From Cyprinodon diabolis (taxonomy: Eukaryota; Chordata; Actinopteri; Cyprinodontiformes; Cyprinodontidae): DNA of 64,000 nucleotides. The notes below the pieces were generated by a model that searched no databases, was not told where the DNA came from, and saw only the letters and a program-made list of their open reading frames with translations. The translations under genes and the position numbers were made by a program. Position 1 is the stretch's first letter. Each line of letters opens with the position of its first letter. Shown in pieces: positions 1 through 50,837 of the stretch. The stretch is from assembly GCA_030533445.1 (NCBI GenBank), contig CM060080.1:22459377-22523376 (forward strand), given 5' to 3'.

Positions 1-791
1 TTGTGCTAGTGGAAATTGTGTTTAAGCATGTTTACATCAGCTTTGTCTCTATAAGGTCTTGCTGCTAATCGACTGGCTGATTAGGGTCTCAGGCTCTCTA
101 CCGTTTGATCTACAGCCGGGTTCAAACGTCTGGCATACATCTGCCTCACTGTCAATCATGGTAACTCTCTGCCGTATTACATAAGAGCACAACTCTGACA
201 ACTGTTGCTGAAAACACACAGCTCAGAGTGCATTGCTGAAATGTTAAAGAGATGATTCAGCTTATAGGCAAGTTATCCTTTTGTCACCAAAGGATTAAAG
301 TTCCATATAATCCTGAACCATTTCTGAAAAGCTATGTAATCGCTCTGAATTTTACCCCATCATTTGAGAGCTGAGGGGAGACTTTCTTTTTTTCCAAGCG
401 ACATTTAATTGCAACAAAGCCCTTGAGCTTCTATGTGAGCAGAGGTGGCAGAGAGGACCAGCTGTGGGAGCCTGAGAGTTCAGCAGCTCATGTGTTTCAG
501 CACCGTCCTATAAGAGGCGGGTGTAAGTGTAAATATTGAAAACACACAAAGGTATTGGACTTCAATCACATAGAGGATAGTTAGAGAAGAATTTGTAATA
601 TTATATAAACTCCTCTCTGTGTGAATATAACAAGAGTGAAATTTCTAACTGTAGGTGTTTCACTACAGTCTACAGGAGCAGTCGAAGTGTGGTTTCCACT
701 AACTGGACTTTAAGAAGAGAGACAGGATCAACAGCATTAGCTTGAGTTTTAGTTCAGGATATAAATAAAGATTAGCTTATTTCAACATTTA
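1..791. other. Unassigned AT-rich sequence
   Basis: No exon, convincing repeat or RNA gene was recognised here. Open frames are short and do not resemble known proteins. If dnaaf9 is the nearest gene, this stretch lies downstream of its 3' end. Confidence 0.4.
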
Positions 792-1777
792 CACTGCAAA
801 AATCTAAATATGAAATAATAATAATAAAACAAAGGAAAAAATCTCTTGAAGTAAGTCTATTAGCTTTAGCTGAGCAGATAAATTTGTATTTTGGCCCCTA
901 AAATATGTTCAATTATAACAATGCAAAAAAAAAAAAAGAAACATAAGTATTGCTTTCTTGAAATAAGAATTTTCTTTTGTTTTTAGAAACTTTGGAAAAC
1001 AATTTGCCCATGGAATTAGAAAAATTAGAAAAAAAATAAAACCCATTCTCTTATTTGAAGTGGACAACATCAAAATTATTTAAGAGCAAAAATAATTATC
1101 CCATCGCCAGATCCTCATATTTACCTCCTAAGATTTAGGGCAACAACACTGGTTCTAAGACATGTTTTCTTATTTTGGTTTAGATTTTGTACTTAAATGA
1201 TATAACCCAGAGAGACGTGTTGATCCACCTGCAGCCGCAGCAACGCTGCGTTTTATTGGGTACAAACAGATCTCTGTCTGCTGGTGGAGTGGTAGCGCAG
1301 GCATTCGCCTGCAAGCACTCAGGATGTCTGATTCAATTCTACAGGCTGAAAGCTTGGATTTCATGTTTTCATAGAAAAGTATGTGTACATAAGGAGATAG
1401 ACATTTCTAAAAACAAAGTTTCTGCAACTGTGGTGCTCATTAAAACCCAGTGCATCAGCCTCATTTATGTGTCAATTTGACAACTGTCAGCGTAAGCAGC
1501 TGTTGCACTGAAATATGCTGGAAAGAACCATGAGGGAGGAAGCCCAGATGACATTTGAATGGTCAATCAGTCTAAGCTCAGTGTAATGGTGAGAAATTTG
1601 CAGCATAGTAGCTTACTATGCTCAAATAGACTATTCAGAACCCCGATGGAGAGGTGTTATTTTAAGTGCACAAAATCTAATTCCACTGGCAAATCATTTT
1701 ACTTCCCAACTTAAATCAGGTTTAAATACACGTAATCCAAGAAAATTTTAGTCACTTTTAGTTCCCTTTTTGCAGTG
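792..1777. repeat. Possible MITE with CACTGCAAAAA ends
   Basis: The left end reads CACTGCAAAAATC and the right end reads CCCTTTTTGCAGTG. Each is flanked by TA (790-791 and 1778-1779). The same terminal motif occurs at 5720-5895 and 55047-55331, which supports one MITE family. At about 986 bp this copy is much longer than the others, and its middle is not obviously repeat-like, so it may be two separate ends with unrelated sequence between them. Confidence 0.5.
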
Positions 1778-2265
1778 TAACATCTGCATATGTCAGCAAA
1801 TCTAAAAAAAAACAAAACAACCCATCTTATTAGAAAGAAATTATTATTGTCCAGATTTGGAATCAGCAGTTAAAGGTTACCCATAAAGTTCTCCTCTTTA
1901 TGGAAATTATACATATTTAAAGACGTTTCATGAATTTCATACCAGGATTGATCAGTAAATAAAGGCCTCACTACATTAATATGCAGCGTCACAAATACTA
2001 GCACGTATTTACCAGAGAAATCATTGATAATTAAACACATTATAACTAAAGGTTGTAGAACTTTAGAGATGTGTATAACAATAAACTGAATCGCAGAGCA
2101 AACAACAGCAAAGCAACTCCTTTAGCAGCGAAATTAGGTCTGTTTGTCACCTAAGACAATTTTTCAAGGAACATTGTGAAACAAGCGATTAAAGTGGTTA
2201 AATGTAGAGTTGAAATGTTATCCTTGTGTCAAACAGGTTTTGATCTTACAGCTTCAGGGACTTAA

Positions 2266-2631
2266 TTTAGGGTGACCAGATTTGGGTTTATGAAAAGAAG
2301 GACAATTTTTATTTGGAGGGGGGGGGGGGGCTGCTGGGCCGCTGACTAGACCGGACCTCAGCAGAGAGCCATGAGCCGCCCGTCCTCAGCCCGAGGAGGG
2401 GGACTGTGGACCGGTAAGGCAGGCACGGGGAAGCAAGGGGACGCAGGTGTCCGGGCTATAGTTATCAGGTCAGGTTCAGTCGCTCCTTCCCTTGCTGGCT
2501 TCCGGTTTTGACTACGTGCTGCACTGTAGTCGACCAACATACCAGACGATTCTGAAATCACCCCTGGACATTTTCTTAGTTCTGAAAAGTAGGACATGTC
2601 CGGGAAAAAGAGGACGTCTGGTCACCCTAAA
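2266..2631. mobile_element. TTAA-flanked MITE (piggyBac/Kolobok-like ends)
   Basis: Terminal inverted repeats TTTAGGGTGACCAGA are flanked on both sides by TTAA (2262-2265 and 2632-2635). That is the target duplication used by piggyBac and Kolobok transposases. The 366-bp interior is GC-rich and contains a run of 13 G at 2318-2330. It has no transposase, so it is non-autonomous. A 79-codon minus-strand frame inside it has no recognisable domain and is taken as incidental. Superfamily assignment rests only on the TTAA. Confidence 0.75.
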
Positions 2632-2740
2632 TTAATTCAGACTTTGTTAGCTTTAGAATCACCTGCAGGGTTTTTCAAAGAAACAGGAACCGGAGAAACG
2701 GCACCATTGAGCCAAGGGGCTTTCTAATGTTTACCGCTTC

Positions 2741-2893
2741 ATGGCCAGGCGCTCCCTCTGCTCCAGTGTGGCGTCCAAACAAGCCAACAGGTGGACCACA
2801 GATTGGGTGACAACAGAAGAGGAGCAATTCTTGAGAAACCTCACCAGGGAGCCTACCAGGATCACACAGCTATTCAAGCCAGCCCAGAAATAG
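2741..2893 (-). other. Possible conserved coding fragment, unidentified
   Basis: A GC-rich island between AT-rich flanks has a minus-strand frame open for about 50 codons. It ends at a TAA around 2738-2740. The translation is protein-like: a hydrophobic stretch, then VVHLLACLDATLEQRERLA and a KR C-terminus. A stop lies just upstream of the frame and no clean acceptor was found. The plus strand is also open here (MARRSLCSS to PAQK). It could be an exon of a gene distal to dnaaf9, a gene relic, or chance. No family is assigned. Confidence 0.25.
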
Positions 2894-3283
2894 AAGCATT
2901 AATTCGCCGACTGTGACAAACAGAAATGCTCAAGCAGGGAGAGAGTGTTATTGGAAATCCCCTTGACTGTGACGGGGCCACAGCTTCCAGACTTGGTGCT
3001 GCATTCATATACAGCTTAAAGTTATGTTTTGTTTTTGGATCTATCTGCTCTGCCTATTTTGATTCAAATGCCTTTTTTATCTGCAGTTTTGTGAAACGAC
3101 AAATAGGGTAGACAGTCAGTGATTAATATTAATGACTGGGAATGACTCAAAAACGCACCTCAGCCTAATCTTCCTGTGTTTGAAAAGTGACAATGGAATG
3201 AGGTCGATAGACGGCACCTTCAGAGGACATGTGGTGTGATTACTCATTGAACGCTCTCGTCCCTAATACTAGAAGCGATCAGA

Positions 3284-42372
<39,089 letters not shown>

Positions 42373-42520
42373 TGCTGTGCTAGACACAGAGCACAAAAAA
42401 GGCGAACAATTTTAGCTATTGCTCTCCATCACCCTGGAGAACGTCCACACAACATGGCATAGCAACGGCGCGAACCATTTGACACACAGGGGTGTAAGGA
42501 AAAAATAAACGGTTTTGCTA
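42373..42520 (-). promoter_or_regulatory. Putative dnaaf9 promoter with X-box-like half site
   Basis: The 150 bp before the ATG is more CpG-rich than its surroundings. AGCAAC at 42461-42466 (GTTGCT on the coding strand, about 90 bp upstream of the ATG) fits the RGYAAC half of an RFX X-box, but the partner half is poor. RFX factors commonly drive ciliary assembly genes. No TATA box was found. Confidence 0.3.
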
Positions 42521-44355
42521 TTTCAAAACTTTCCCTTGAAAAAATAGTTTATTTATTATAATACTTCTCCCTGATGATTATTTTACAAACATATTTAATT
42601 TCGCTGTAAGACGAAATGTTATAAACATATATGCATCTACTAAGAAGTAACCTCCCTCCATGTTATTCGGTGGTATGTTCCTTTAAGGGGCAGTTTTATC
42701 AGCTGTATGCAATAGCAGCTGCGGGTGATGGTGCAATCCCTCAGTAATATTCAACAATTGGTGATATGATGCACTGCCAAAGAAAAGAAAATCATCATAT
42801 AATGGAAACATTGGAGTTTATACATAGTCATCTGATATTAATCAGTGTTGTTTTGCATTGTGTAAATTACAAATGGATTTATAAGAAATTTTGTCTGGAT
42901 TTTCTTTGACAAGTAAAATTCCACAAATTCCAAAAAACACTTTTCAGATTTTAATTCAAGTTTAGTGGCTTCACTGTTTCAACATTGAAACATAATAAAT
43001 TCAGATGCTGATGCAATCTCCACTGTCCAGCAAGCAAAAAGCTGAGAGGGTGAAAATAAATCAGAGGCCAATGTTTATCTGTAATATCTTTGTCTTAAAG
43101 ACACTGTGTTACTGCTTTTTGCGTTAAACTTTTTTTGGAGCTACTGTATATTCTTCTGTGAACCCAGATATCCAATACATCTTTCAATCATGGCTTGCAA
43201 AAGTATTAATTTTTCCTTTGATTTAAATTTTATAGCATTACAACAACAACTTGAAAAAAACTCACATTATGTGAATTAACAGGAAATGTACCACAGTTTG
43301 ATTATGATGTGCCCACCATGTTTAAGTGTTTGAACTGAGAAAGCTGTCTGGACGGGAAGTGAAAGGTTTTCAAACTTAGAAAACAAAGTCCAGTGTTTTT
43401 TTTGTTGTTGTTTTTTTTGAAAAGTTTTACTAGTCTTAGGTTATCTCCATTCAGATTTTTTGCTTGGTTTTGTCTTTTTTAAGGTAAATTTTGAAGTTAC
43501 ATTTTGTTCTCATCTGACCAAAGATGAGACCTTTTTCCAAAGGTACCATATTCCAACTGTATTTTTTCTTCTCACTATTCAAAGGCACAATCTATAGAGT
43601 GAATGATCAACATTAGTGCTCACAATTCCCCTTGTAAGCTCCAGATCTTTGCAGCTCCCTCAGAGAAGTGACGGACCTTTTGGCTGCTGCTGCGATTAAT
43701 GCACCTCTGGTCTGTTCTGTCACTTTTTTCTTGGTAGTTATGCCATTACTCAGTAAAACTATGAATATTAAATTGTTATTTTTTGTATATGTCAACATCA
43801 CTGTTCTTGGTACAGTACACTATGTGCTTCCTTGCTGTTGATGATTTTCTCTCTTCATTAAAGATCAGGCAACAACATAAATGCTTACATTAAATTACAC
43901 AAATCAGTCTGAATTTACCAATTGAATCAATTCTGACAGTAATTAGTTGCAATTTATTTTCAAGCTTTAGAACAAAAGGGGGTGAATATAAATGCAGGGC
44001 ACACTTATCAGATTTTTCTTCATTAAAAAAAGTTCAAACCCATGTGTTACTTAGGGTTTGTGCAGGAAATCCCAATCAAATCCCTAAAATTCTGGGGTTG
44101 CAATAAAGCTCTATATCAGTGAATAAAAGCACAACGAATAATTGAGCAAATGTATCAAGGAAAATAATCTGTTAAGATAGGAGCTTGTTTGTGTTCACAA
44201 GCATGAGGAAGAATCCTTGACTGTGGAGTTTGCATGCTTGGTATGCACTTCCTTAATACTGACAAAACAAGTAGGTGGAATCACAGAGACTTTTTGTCGC
44301 AGAGCCAGAGTGTTCGGTTACAGGGGTCACCTTAGACAGGCAATCTGCAGAAGAC
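42521..44355. other. Intergenic region with decayed repeats
   Basis: No exon was found between the divergent dnaaf9 and GIMAP genes. From about 43190 to 44000 the sequence matches the TTGCAAAAGTATT...TTACAAC interspersed family seen elsewhere in the window, strongly diverged. The GIMAP 5' untranslated region and promoter must lie at the right-hand end, but no start site can be fixed. Confidence 0.5.
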
Positions 44356-47300
44356 ATGTCCCACGGTAAGTTCATATTATATGATTTGTGCATTAGTAAT
44401 CTTTTTTTTTTTTTTTACCAACTTCAGAAACAAAAAAAAAACAAAAAAGTCTGTTTAAAATGTAGCTGTGCATGCTCTCACACACTTTGAATATGTGTTC
44501 CCTCTCTGGAGGGGATACAGGGTTGCGCATGTGCATTTTTTTAAAGTAGAGAGGGCAGTTCTTGTCAAAAATTCTAAAAAATCTTCCACTATAGCTTTAA
44601 GTGTTCGGGTTTATTTTGCTGTGTAACAGAATTCATCAACTTCATCAATATATATTTTATATAATTGGCCACACATAAACCCTACATAAAACCCTTTTCT
44701 TGTTATACAGATGTTTTTTGTTCCCAAGACAAACACAGTCTAGCACCCCTCAGTGAATCTGCATCTTTTTAGCAGATAGTCTTTACTTTGGATATCCTGA
44801 AATGCAGCAGGCTCCATATTTGTTGGGATCCTGAGGCTTTGTCCACCAGAGGGCGCCGAGGATCCTCTTCTGTTTTATGTTTTCTGTTAGGGACTGGGGT
44901 TACTGTTGGGATCTGGAGATCCACCATCTGTCTCCAGCAGAGAGCCCTGTGGGTCTCCTGGGCTGGAGCCTCCAGCACACCTGAAGCTCATCAGCCCATC
45001 AGGAGACCTTCCTACATAAGCAGCAGTCAGACCTTCCTTCGACGCCGCAGTGTTGATCAAGTTTGGTTAGCGAAACCTGAGCCTCTGTTAATTTATAGAA
45101 TCCTAGTAGACTCTAGAGAGAAACTAGATTCTAACCTGCCTCTGTCTTCTCTGCCTCATAGGAAACCTGATCGAAGTCTGAAGCTCTGGATGAGCTTAGT
45201 CTGGAAACCTGCCTGCCTGCCCGCCCAAGGAAGCCAAACCAGAAGACATCAGTCTGGATTCCTCCAACAGCTCTCAAGGAAGAGCTAGGAAACCAAGTCA
45301 AAGTCTGAAACTCACGAGTAAGAAGCTAGACGCTGCTGCCGCTGAGCTCCCTGCTGAATCTACAGTCTCTGGACCCCCAACAGCTCTCAAGGAAGAGCTA
45401 GGAAACCAAGTCAAAGTCTGAAACTCACGAGTAAGAAGCTAGACGCTGCTACCGCTGAGCTCCCTGCTGAATCTACAGTCTCTGGACCCAACCGGTTCCC
45501 CCTCTCTCAAAGGATCTGCCAGAACCTAATCTAGGTACATTCTGAATTTACACACTCGACAAACCTTCTCGCTGCCTGGCTAACCAAACTATCCATCTCT
45601 ACAGATGTCAGTGATTCCAGTCCCGGACCTGTACCAGAACCAGTTCATAATTACTCTGTGTTTTTTCAATAAACTCTGTTAAACTTTTACTCAGCTTCCT
45701 GTGGTGTTCTGCATGTGGGTTCAGCCTCTTAAGCCTATCATGACAATATTAAAGTTATACTGAACCAAGTTTAGCTGATATGCAAAGTATTATAGCTTAC
45801 AGCTTTAATAATTACAAACTATAAAAGATCTAGTGCAACATTTAGCAAACAGATTTAGCAAACCTTGAACGCTTAATGTTTAAAAGCTACACAGTCTATC
45901 ATTGTCACTAAATCCAATGACACTGGTTATGTGTGATGTTTTCCATCTATTTTACTATTCAATGCGTGCTAGCTTGAAACTGAAGGGCTTGAATGGTTTA
46001 AATGGCAAAAATATAAACTAAATCACATTTGCTTGTTTTCCATTGGTCCTCTACACTGAGATAAGGAAATAAAAAAGTTAAGTCATGAAGCGAAATCCTT
46101 TGTCTTGGGAAACTCCCTGTTTGATTGTGGTGTCACCAAGCTGCAAAAGGAGTCAGCCCCCAGGGCTCTCGAAGTCTCACGTGAACCAGAAAGTAGTCGC
46201 TTTGGTCTTGTTTTCAAAAGGCTTAACTCTTTTGTTCTCCCTGCAACAATTTCTCCTCTGGGAAACACTATCAATGAGCCCCCCAAGGGCTTCAACACCT
46301 GCTTAAGCTTTTTAATACGTTTCTCAAGATCTGTTGCAGACAGAGAGAATCCTGAAATGGTTTAAATTAGTCATGTTGTTAGAGAAGCAATTACTACTCA
46401 GGAATTAGGTTGTAAATATGTCCTAAGATGAGCATCCAGGCAAATAACCTAGAGTTTTTTCAAGGTTGCATAACCCAACCACAAGAGGGTATCATTGACT
46501 TTACTAAGTTTTATGTTGGGTTATGTGTTTGAGCTTAAAATTGTATTCTGTTGCTCATATTGGGTTTCTTTGCCTGGTTAATCAAAATGATCTACTCTAA
46601 ATTACAGGGTGTCCTTGCCAACAATCTTCGATAGGAACCGAAAAATGTAGGAGAAACAGGAAACATAATGTGAATTCCAGACAAATTACTTCCTTTTACC
46701 TAAGAAATAAGCTCAGCTGACGTGCAAGGAGGTGTTGGAGTGGTTAGAAAGACCAATTCCTGACTTCTGTGTCTTAAAATCCATCTTGTATTAAAATACA
46801 TTATTAGAATTTATGCCAATGCCTTTAATTCTGCTAGTTTGTGGAAAGGAGTTCATAAAACTTTGAGAAGCATTTTTTGCTGAACTGGAACTATTCAGAA
46901 TGGTGCATGAGTGATGGAGTAAAGGGGAAGCTTTTAAAAATCTCTTTAAATCTCCTCAATATGGAACATTGGTGTTTTAGACTTAAGGCTTTGTTATCAG
47001 TTTATATACAGCATCTTAGTTGCACTAATTAATTTTCCAGAAATATTTTTTTATAACAAATTAAAATTTATTCTACTTTAAGGCTGATGCTAATGGTCCA
47101 AGTGGAACCAACACTAAAAACCCAAAATTGGGTTTTTGTGTGTGTGTTTTGTTTTTTACTTTTCTGTTAGGTTTTTATGTTGTCCAGTTGACATTTTAGA
47201 GGTGCTGATGATCTCTCAGGCCTCAAGAGAGCCGCTTATTCTTTGTTTTTCCTTTTTTAAGACAGAAAGCAGAAAAAAAACTTAATAATGGGAAAGAGTG

Positions 47301-48205
47301 TAGAAACTTTGGTCTCATATAGAAAAGGACTATTCCTGTGGGTTTCCCATTGCTACTTACTGTAAATTCCTTTTCTGCCTTTTTCCACTGACTTCATTTT
47401 AGAAGAATTTTCTTCTTGTTTATTATGTTATTTTTTCTCACTTCTTAGCTTTTTTGTATTTCTTTTGACTTTAACGGTTCTTTTTATTCTGTTTGGTCTT
47501 TAAGGTGATGAAACAAAGAAGATCTCTGGTGTTCTGTTGGGCCTCACTGGCAGTGGGAAGTCATCTGCTCTCAATCTGATCTTAACCAGAGGAGGCAGTC
47601 TTTACTCGATTAATAGCTCCTGTCACGACCAGGCCTTGCCAACCATATCATGTGAGAGAAAGGAGATTTTCACTGGAAGTAAGCGGCTCATCCTGGTGGA
47701 CACCCCTGAACTGTGGGATGAAGATGGGGTGGAGAACATAGAGCTGGTGAAAGACTGCCTTGCCTTAGCCCTACCTGGTCCCCACGTCTTCCTGCTGGTG
47801 CTCCAGGTGGGACGCTTCACCCAAGGCGAGAGTGAAATGCTCGGACATGTGCAGAGGATCTTTGGAAGAGACGTGGCAGAGCACTCCATTATTTTGTTTG
47901 TCCATTTTGATAACAACCAACACAAGCCTCTGAAAATCAATGACTATGTGGCTGGAGCTCACTCAGCCTTGCAGGATTTTATTCGGAAGTGTGGGAGCAG
48001 ATATTATATGTTGAATGTGACGAAGTCCCATAACGGTTTGAGTTATCCCCAGGTGAAGGAGCTGCTTTCGGGAATCGACAAACTGGTGGCCTCACATGGA
48101 GGTCAAGCTTATTCGGTGAAGAGATTTTCCTCACAAGAGCTCCAGGAAAGAAATAACGCCATGACAGATAGAAAAGAGGGAGCATATTTATTAGGAGATA
48201 ATTAA
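44356..48205 (+). CDS. GIMAP/AIG1-family GTPase, two coding exons
   Basis: Coding exons are 44356-44365 (ATG TCC CAC G, then GTAAGT) and 47505-48205 (after TTTAAG). Together they give 236 aa starting MSHGDETKKISGVLLGLTGS. The AIG1 G domain has G1 GLTGSGKSS, a switch region, G3 LVDTPELWD and the family box ALPGPHVFLLVLQVGRFTQG. GIMAPs are cytosolic or membrane-associated septin-related GTPases active in lymphocyte survival and antimicrobial defence, and are expanded in fish. Oddities: the G3 Gly of DTPG is Glu here, and the G4 region (LFVHFDNN) lacks a clear nucleotide-specificity motif. It is short and has no hydrophobic tail. The 3.1-kb intron contains a solo LTR; 45746-47504 is otherwise unremarkable. 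Confidence 0.85.
44821..45745 (+). mobile_element. Solo LTR in the GIMAP intron (925 bp)
   Basis: It starts TGTTGGGATCCTGAGG and ends CCTATCATGACA, with perfect 5-bp duplications ATATT (44816-44820 and 45746-45750). The LTR-like layout on the plus strand includes a CATAAGC-type TATA near 45014 and CAATAAACTC near 45668. No internal domain remains, so it arose by LTR-LTR recombination. A 166-codon frame within it is not considered a gene. Element family not named. Confidence 0.85.
45264..45489. repeat. 113-bp tandem duplication within the solo LTR
   Basis: Units 45264-45376 and 45377-45489 begin CCAACAGCTCTCAAGGAAGA. By eye they differ at about one position (GCTGCTGCCGC versus GCTGCTACCGC). 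Each carries the motif AAACTCACGAGTAAGAAGC. The duplication is in the transcribed part of the LTR. Confidence 0.95.
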
Positions 48206-48504
48206 ATTTCCTTTCTAACTGGTGAAGTGTAAAAACACCATGCATGAGCAATATAGGGTAAAGTAACTTCCATAAAAAGGGTCTTATATAGATAGACATG
48301 CATATATTAGATTAAGATGTGTTTAATATTTGGTGTTTGCTTAAGTCACAACTATTTGATATCTCTTTATTTTATTATGCTTATAGGGTGGTGTAGAATA
48401 GGTTTCCCTTTGCTAGTCTGAAGGTCCTCTGTCAGAGCCGGCTTCTGCAGCTTTAAGGAGAAGTTTGTTCTCCAAGCAAGATAATCTGAACTTCATGCAC
48501 TTTT

Positions 48505-48510
48505 AATAAA
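48505..48510 (+). terminator. Poly(A) signal AATAAA for the GIMAP gene
   Basis: The first AATAAA is about 300 nt past the stop codon. A second AATAAA at 48831-48836 is an alternative. Confidence 0.5.
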
Positions 48511-49292
48511 TGATCGGTAATGTAAAAAGAATGTTGTAAACATGTTATGGTGGTAGAGTTTTTTTTTTCTAAGCAGATAAAAGCTGCAGAATCACATTAA
48601 TGGTATGCATGTCTGCTGAGCCAAGAGAGAGTGATGAAGTACAGCTGCTCTGTATTTACTTCTGGTGTTCATGGAGTTTTTCCTGCCTGTTTCTAAGTTT
48701 GTGTTTTTGAGGGGTTGCCTGAGACATATACGACTGTTACTTAAAAAACATTCTTAAAAAAAACAGTGCTAGGTGTAACCTTTATTGTTTTTTTTTCCAA
48801 ATGTGCTTTTCCATCAACTGCACAGATTACAATAAAATATTATAATTTTAAATGCAAACCCTGTTTTTTGACTTGACATATATCCCTTTGTCAAAGCTAA
48901 CTGGTATCATTCTTGTTTCTCTGGCTTAGGGAATCTTTTGTGTTTGTCTTTTCATTTTAAGCATTATTTAATTTAATGGGGCTCATTACAACGTGCCGTT
49001 TCATTTTTAAAAGAGATAGCTACAAGTTTTTCTCCTTCCGGCTGGAAGTTGGCACATTGGGCTCGCCTTCACTCCTTCTAACCTTTAATGCCACTGTTTT
49101 AACCAGCTGTTTTTTTAGATTGTCCAAAGCTAACACTGAGGTAGTGGTAGCCATGGTTATCATTTGCAAACAAACTTACCTGTCCAGAAGGAAAGCAGTA
49201 ACCTCTGCATGACTTTCCATTTGCTTCCTTATTTACATATTTTGGACCAGTAAAGATAAAAAAAATAAAATAAAATAAAAAACGTACTACAC

Positions 49293-49462
49293 CTCCAACC
49301 TAAATGAATTGCCTCAATTGATAACAGGTAATTGAAATAAGTTGGTCCATGTAATTTATTTAAGTAGTTCAAGTTGTAACTTATAAACTTAATAAATTAA
49401 GTTGGATCTACTTGATTTATTTACTTTTTTTTACCAAATGAAGCAATTCATTTAAGTTGGAG
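49293..49462. repeat. Short inverted-repeat (MITE-like) element
   Basis: CTCCAACCTAAATGAATTGC at 49293 pairs with GAAGCAATTCATTTAAGTTG followed by GAG ending at 49462. This forms an imperfect inverted repeat of about 23 bp around an AT-rich core containing further AAGTTG/CAACTT motifs. No clear target duplication. Confidence 0.6.
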
Positions 49463-49916
49463 CAGCATTTTCTTTTTTAGAGCATACACATTTTTCTGTA
49501 GAATTACTGCTTTTATTGTGCACCACTCCAGACATTCTGTGTATCATTGTTTTGATGAAAAAAAAAATTACCTATAATATTTAAAGTTTAACATATAAAC
49601 AACTCTGGTTGTTCATAATTATGGAGGGAAAAGGAACATGGTTTCTTTTACCAATAGAAAGCATTTGTTTGAATTTAGCCACCAAGAGTGTTTTTTTATA
49701 TATAATCTAAATGTTTCTATCTTTCCTTTATCAACTTGGCACAATTATTTGCTGATTCTTCATCGCAAAATAACTTGAACTCAGTAAGTGTATGAACTAA
49801 ATAAGTTTTTTACTGGACTTTGACTGGGACATCCTAACACATATCCAAGTTTGTAATTAAGTTTTCTTTGAGTTCTCAGTTTCACGTTGATTCATGTTTT
49901 TCTTTGTTTTCTAGTT

Positions 49917-50313
49917 TTTGATTGGTTTAATTCCTATTTTGTTGTTTTCTCTGGATGTATTTGAATTCTTAGGTTTTTCTTTGTTGTCCTCTGTTGCCAT
50001 CTTGTGTTGGTCCCCTTTTCCCTAGCTCCTTTCTAGAAGCCTCTGTTCATACCTGCTCCCAATCAGCTCGTTAGTCCTGTCTTTGTTCAGTCTCCCATAA
50101 ATACTCTCCCTGTGCTCCTCAGTACTGGTTCCTCATCTTTCCCCAGCTCCTGGTGCATGTCTTTCCTGATGTCTCTATGGTTCTGGTTTGTCTTGCATTT
50201 TTGAGTTGGATTTTTGGATTCCTGCCTCTGTTACCTATGAACACTCCATTAAAACTACAAGAACTCACCTCTGCCTCCCTGCCTCTGCATTTGGGTCCTC
50301 AAAACCTCAACTA
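49917..50313 (+). repeat. LTR-like fragment, ends uncertain
   Basis: Pyrimidine-rich sequence with CCCATAAATACTCTCCCTGT (TATA-like, near 50095), CCATTAAAACTACAAG near 50246, and CTCTGCATTTGGGTCCTC near 50283 has the composition of fish LTR U3-R-U5 sequence and resembles the style of the 44.8-kb LTR. TGA...TCA ends with T-rich flanks are only suggestive, so the boundaries are provisional. Confidence 0.4.
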
Positions 50314-50792
50314 AATCCTGTCATTTTTTCTTTCAGTTTGCTTATTTTAGACAAAAGAAGCAGATGAGAGTGAAATATCGTTAAGAAATAAAAAGAAAGT
50401 CCGGTTGTCTTTTATGTAAGCATATAGGATTGCCTCCTTCTTTTCCAAAACGGAGTAGTTTTTGTAATAACAGGATTTGTACAGCTCATAACTAATAGCT
50501 GAAGTGTTGACAGATTTCTGCACCTACAGTAAACTGTACATTTCTTTATCTCAGAATTAAATTTAGTATGAAATGTGACAACATTTGAGAGAAACTGAAA
50601 ATGACTGGCATAGATTTACAAAGCACGATAAAGGAGAATGAACTCAATAAGGGAAACATGAAAGAATAATTACAAAACTGGTATTTAATTCTTTAGTTTA
50701 AAAGAAGGTGAGATACAGGTGTGAAATCTATCCGATCATACATGAGTTTGCAGCATGTGCTATAATGTGTGAATGAATTAAAAAAGGAAACA

Positions 50793-50798
50793 TTTATT
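50793..50798 (-). terminator. Poly(A) signal AATAAA for the factor D-like gene
   Basis: TTTATT on the plus strand is AATAAA on the coding strand, 40 nt beyond the protease stop codon. Confidence 0.6.
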
Positions 50799-50837
50799 GT
50801 TTATACTGTAACTTGCTCATATATGTGAAGCCTGCCT

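Noticed and set aside
44788..45288. 166-codon plus-strand frame
   Set aside because: Lies almost entirely inside the solo LTR 44821-45745; low-complexity Ser/Leu/Arg composition and no retroelement domain.
47623..47940. 105-codon minus-strand frame
   Set aside because: Antisense shadow of the GIMAP GTPase exon.
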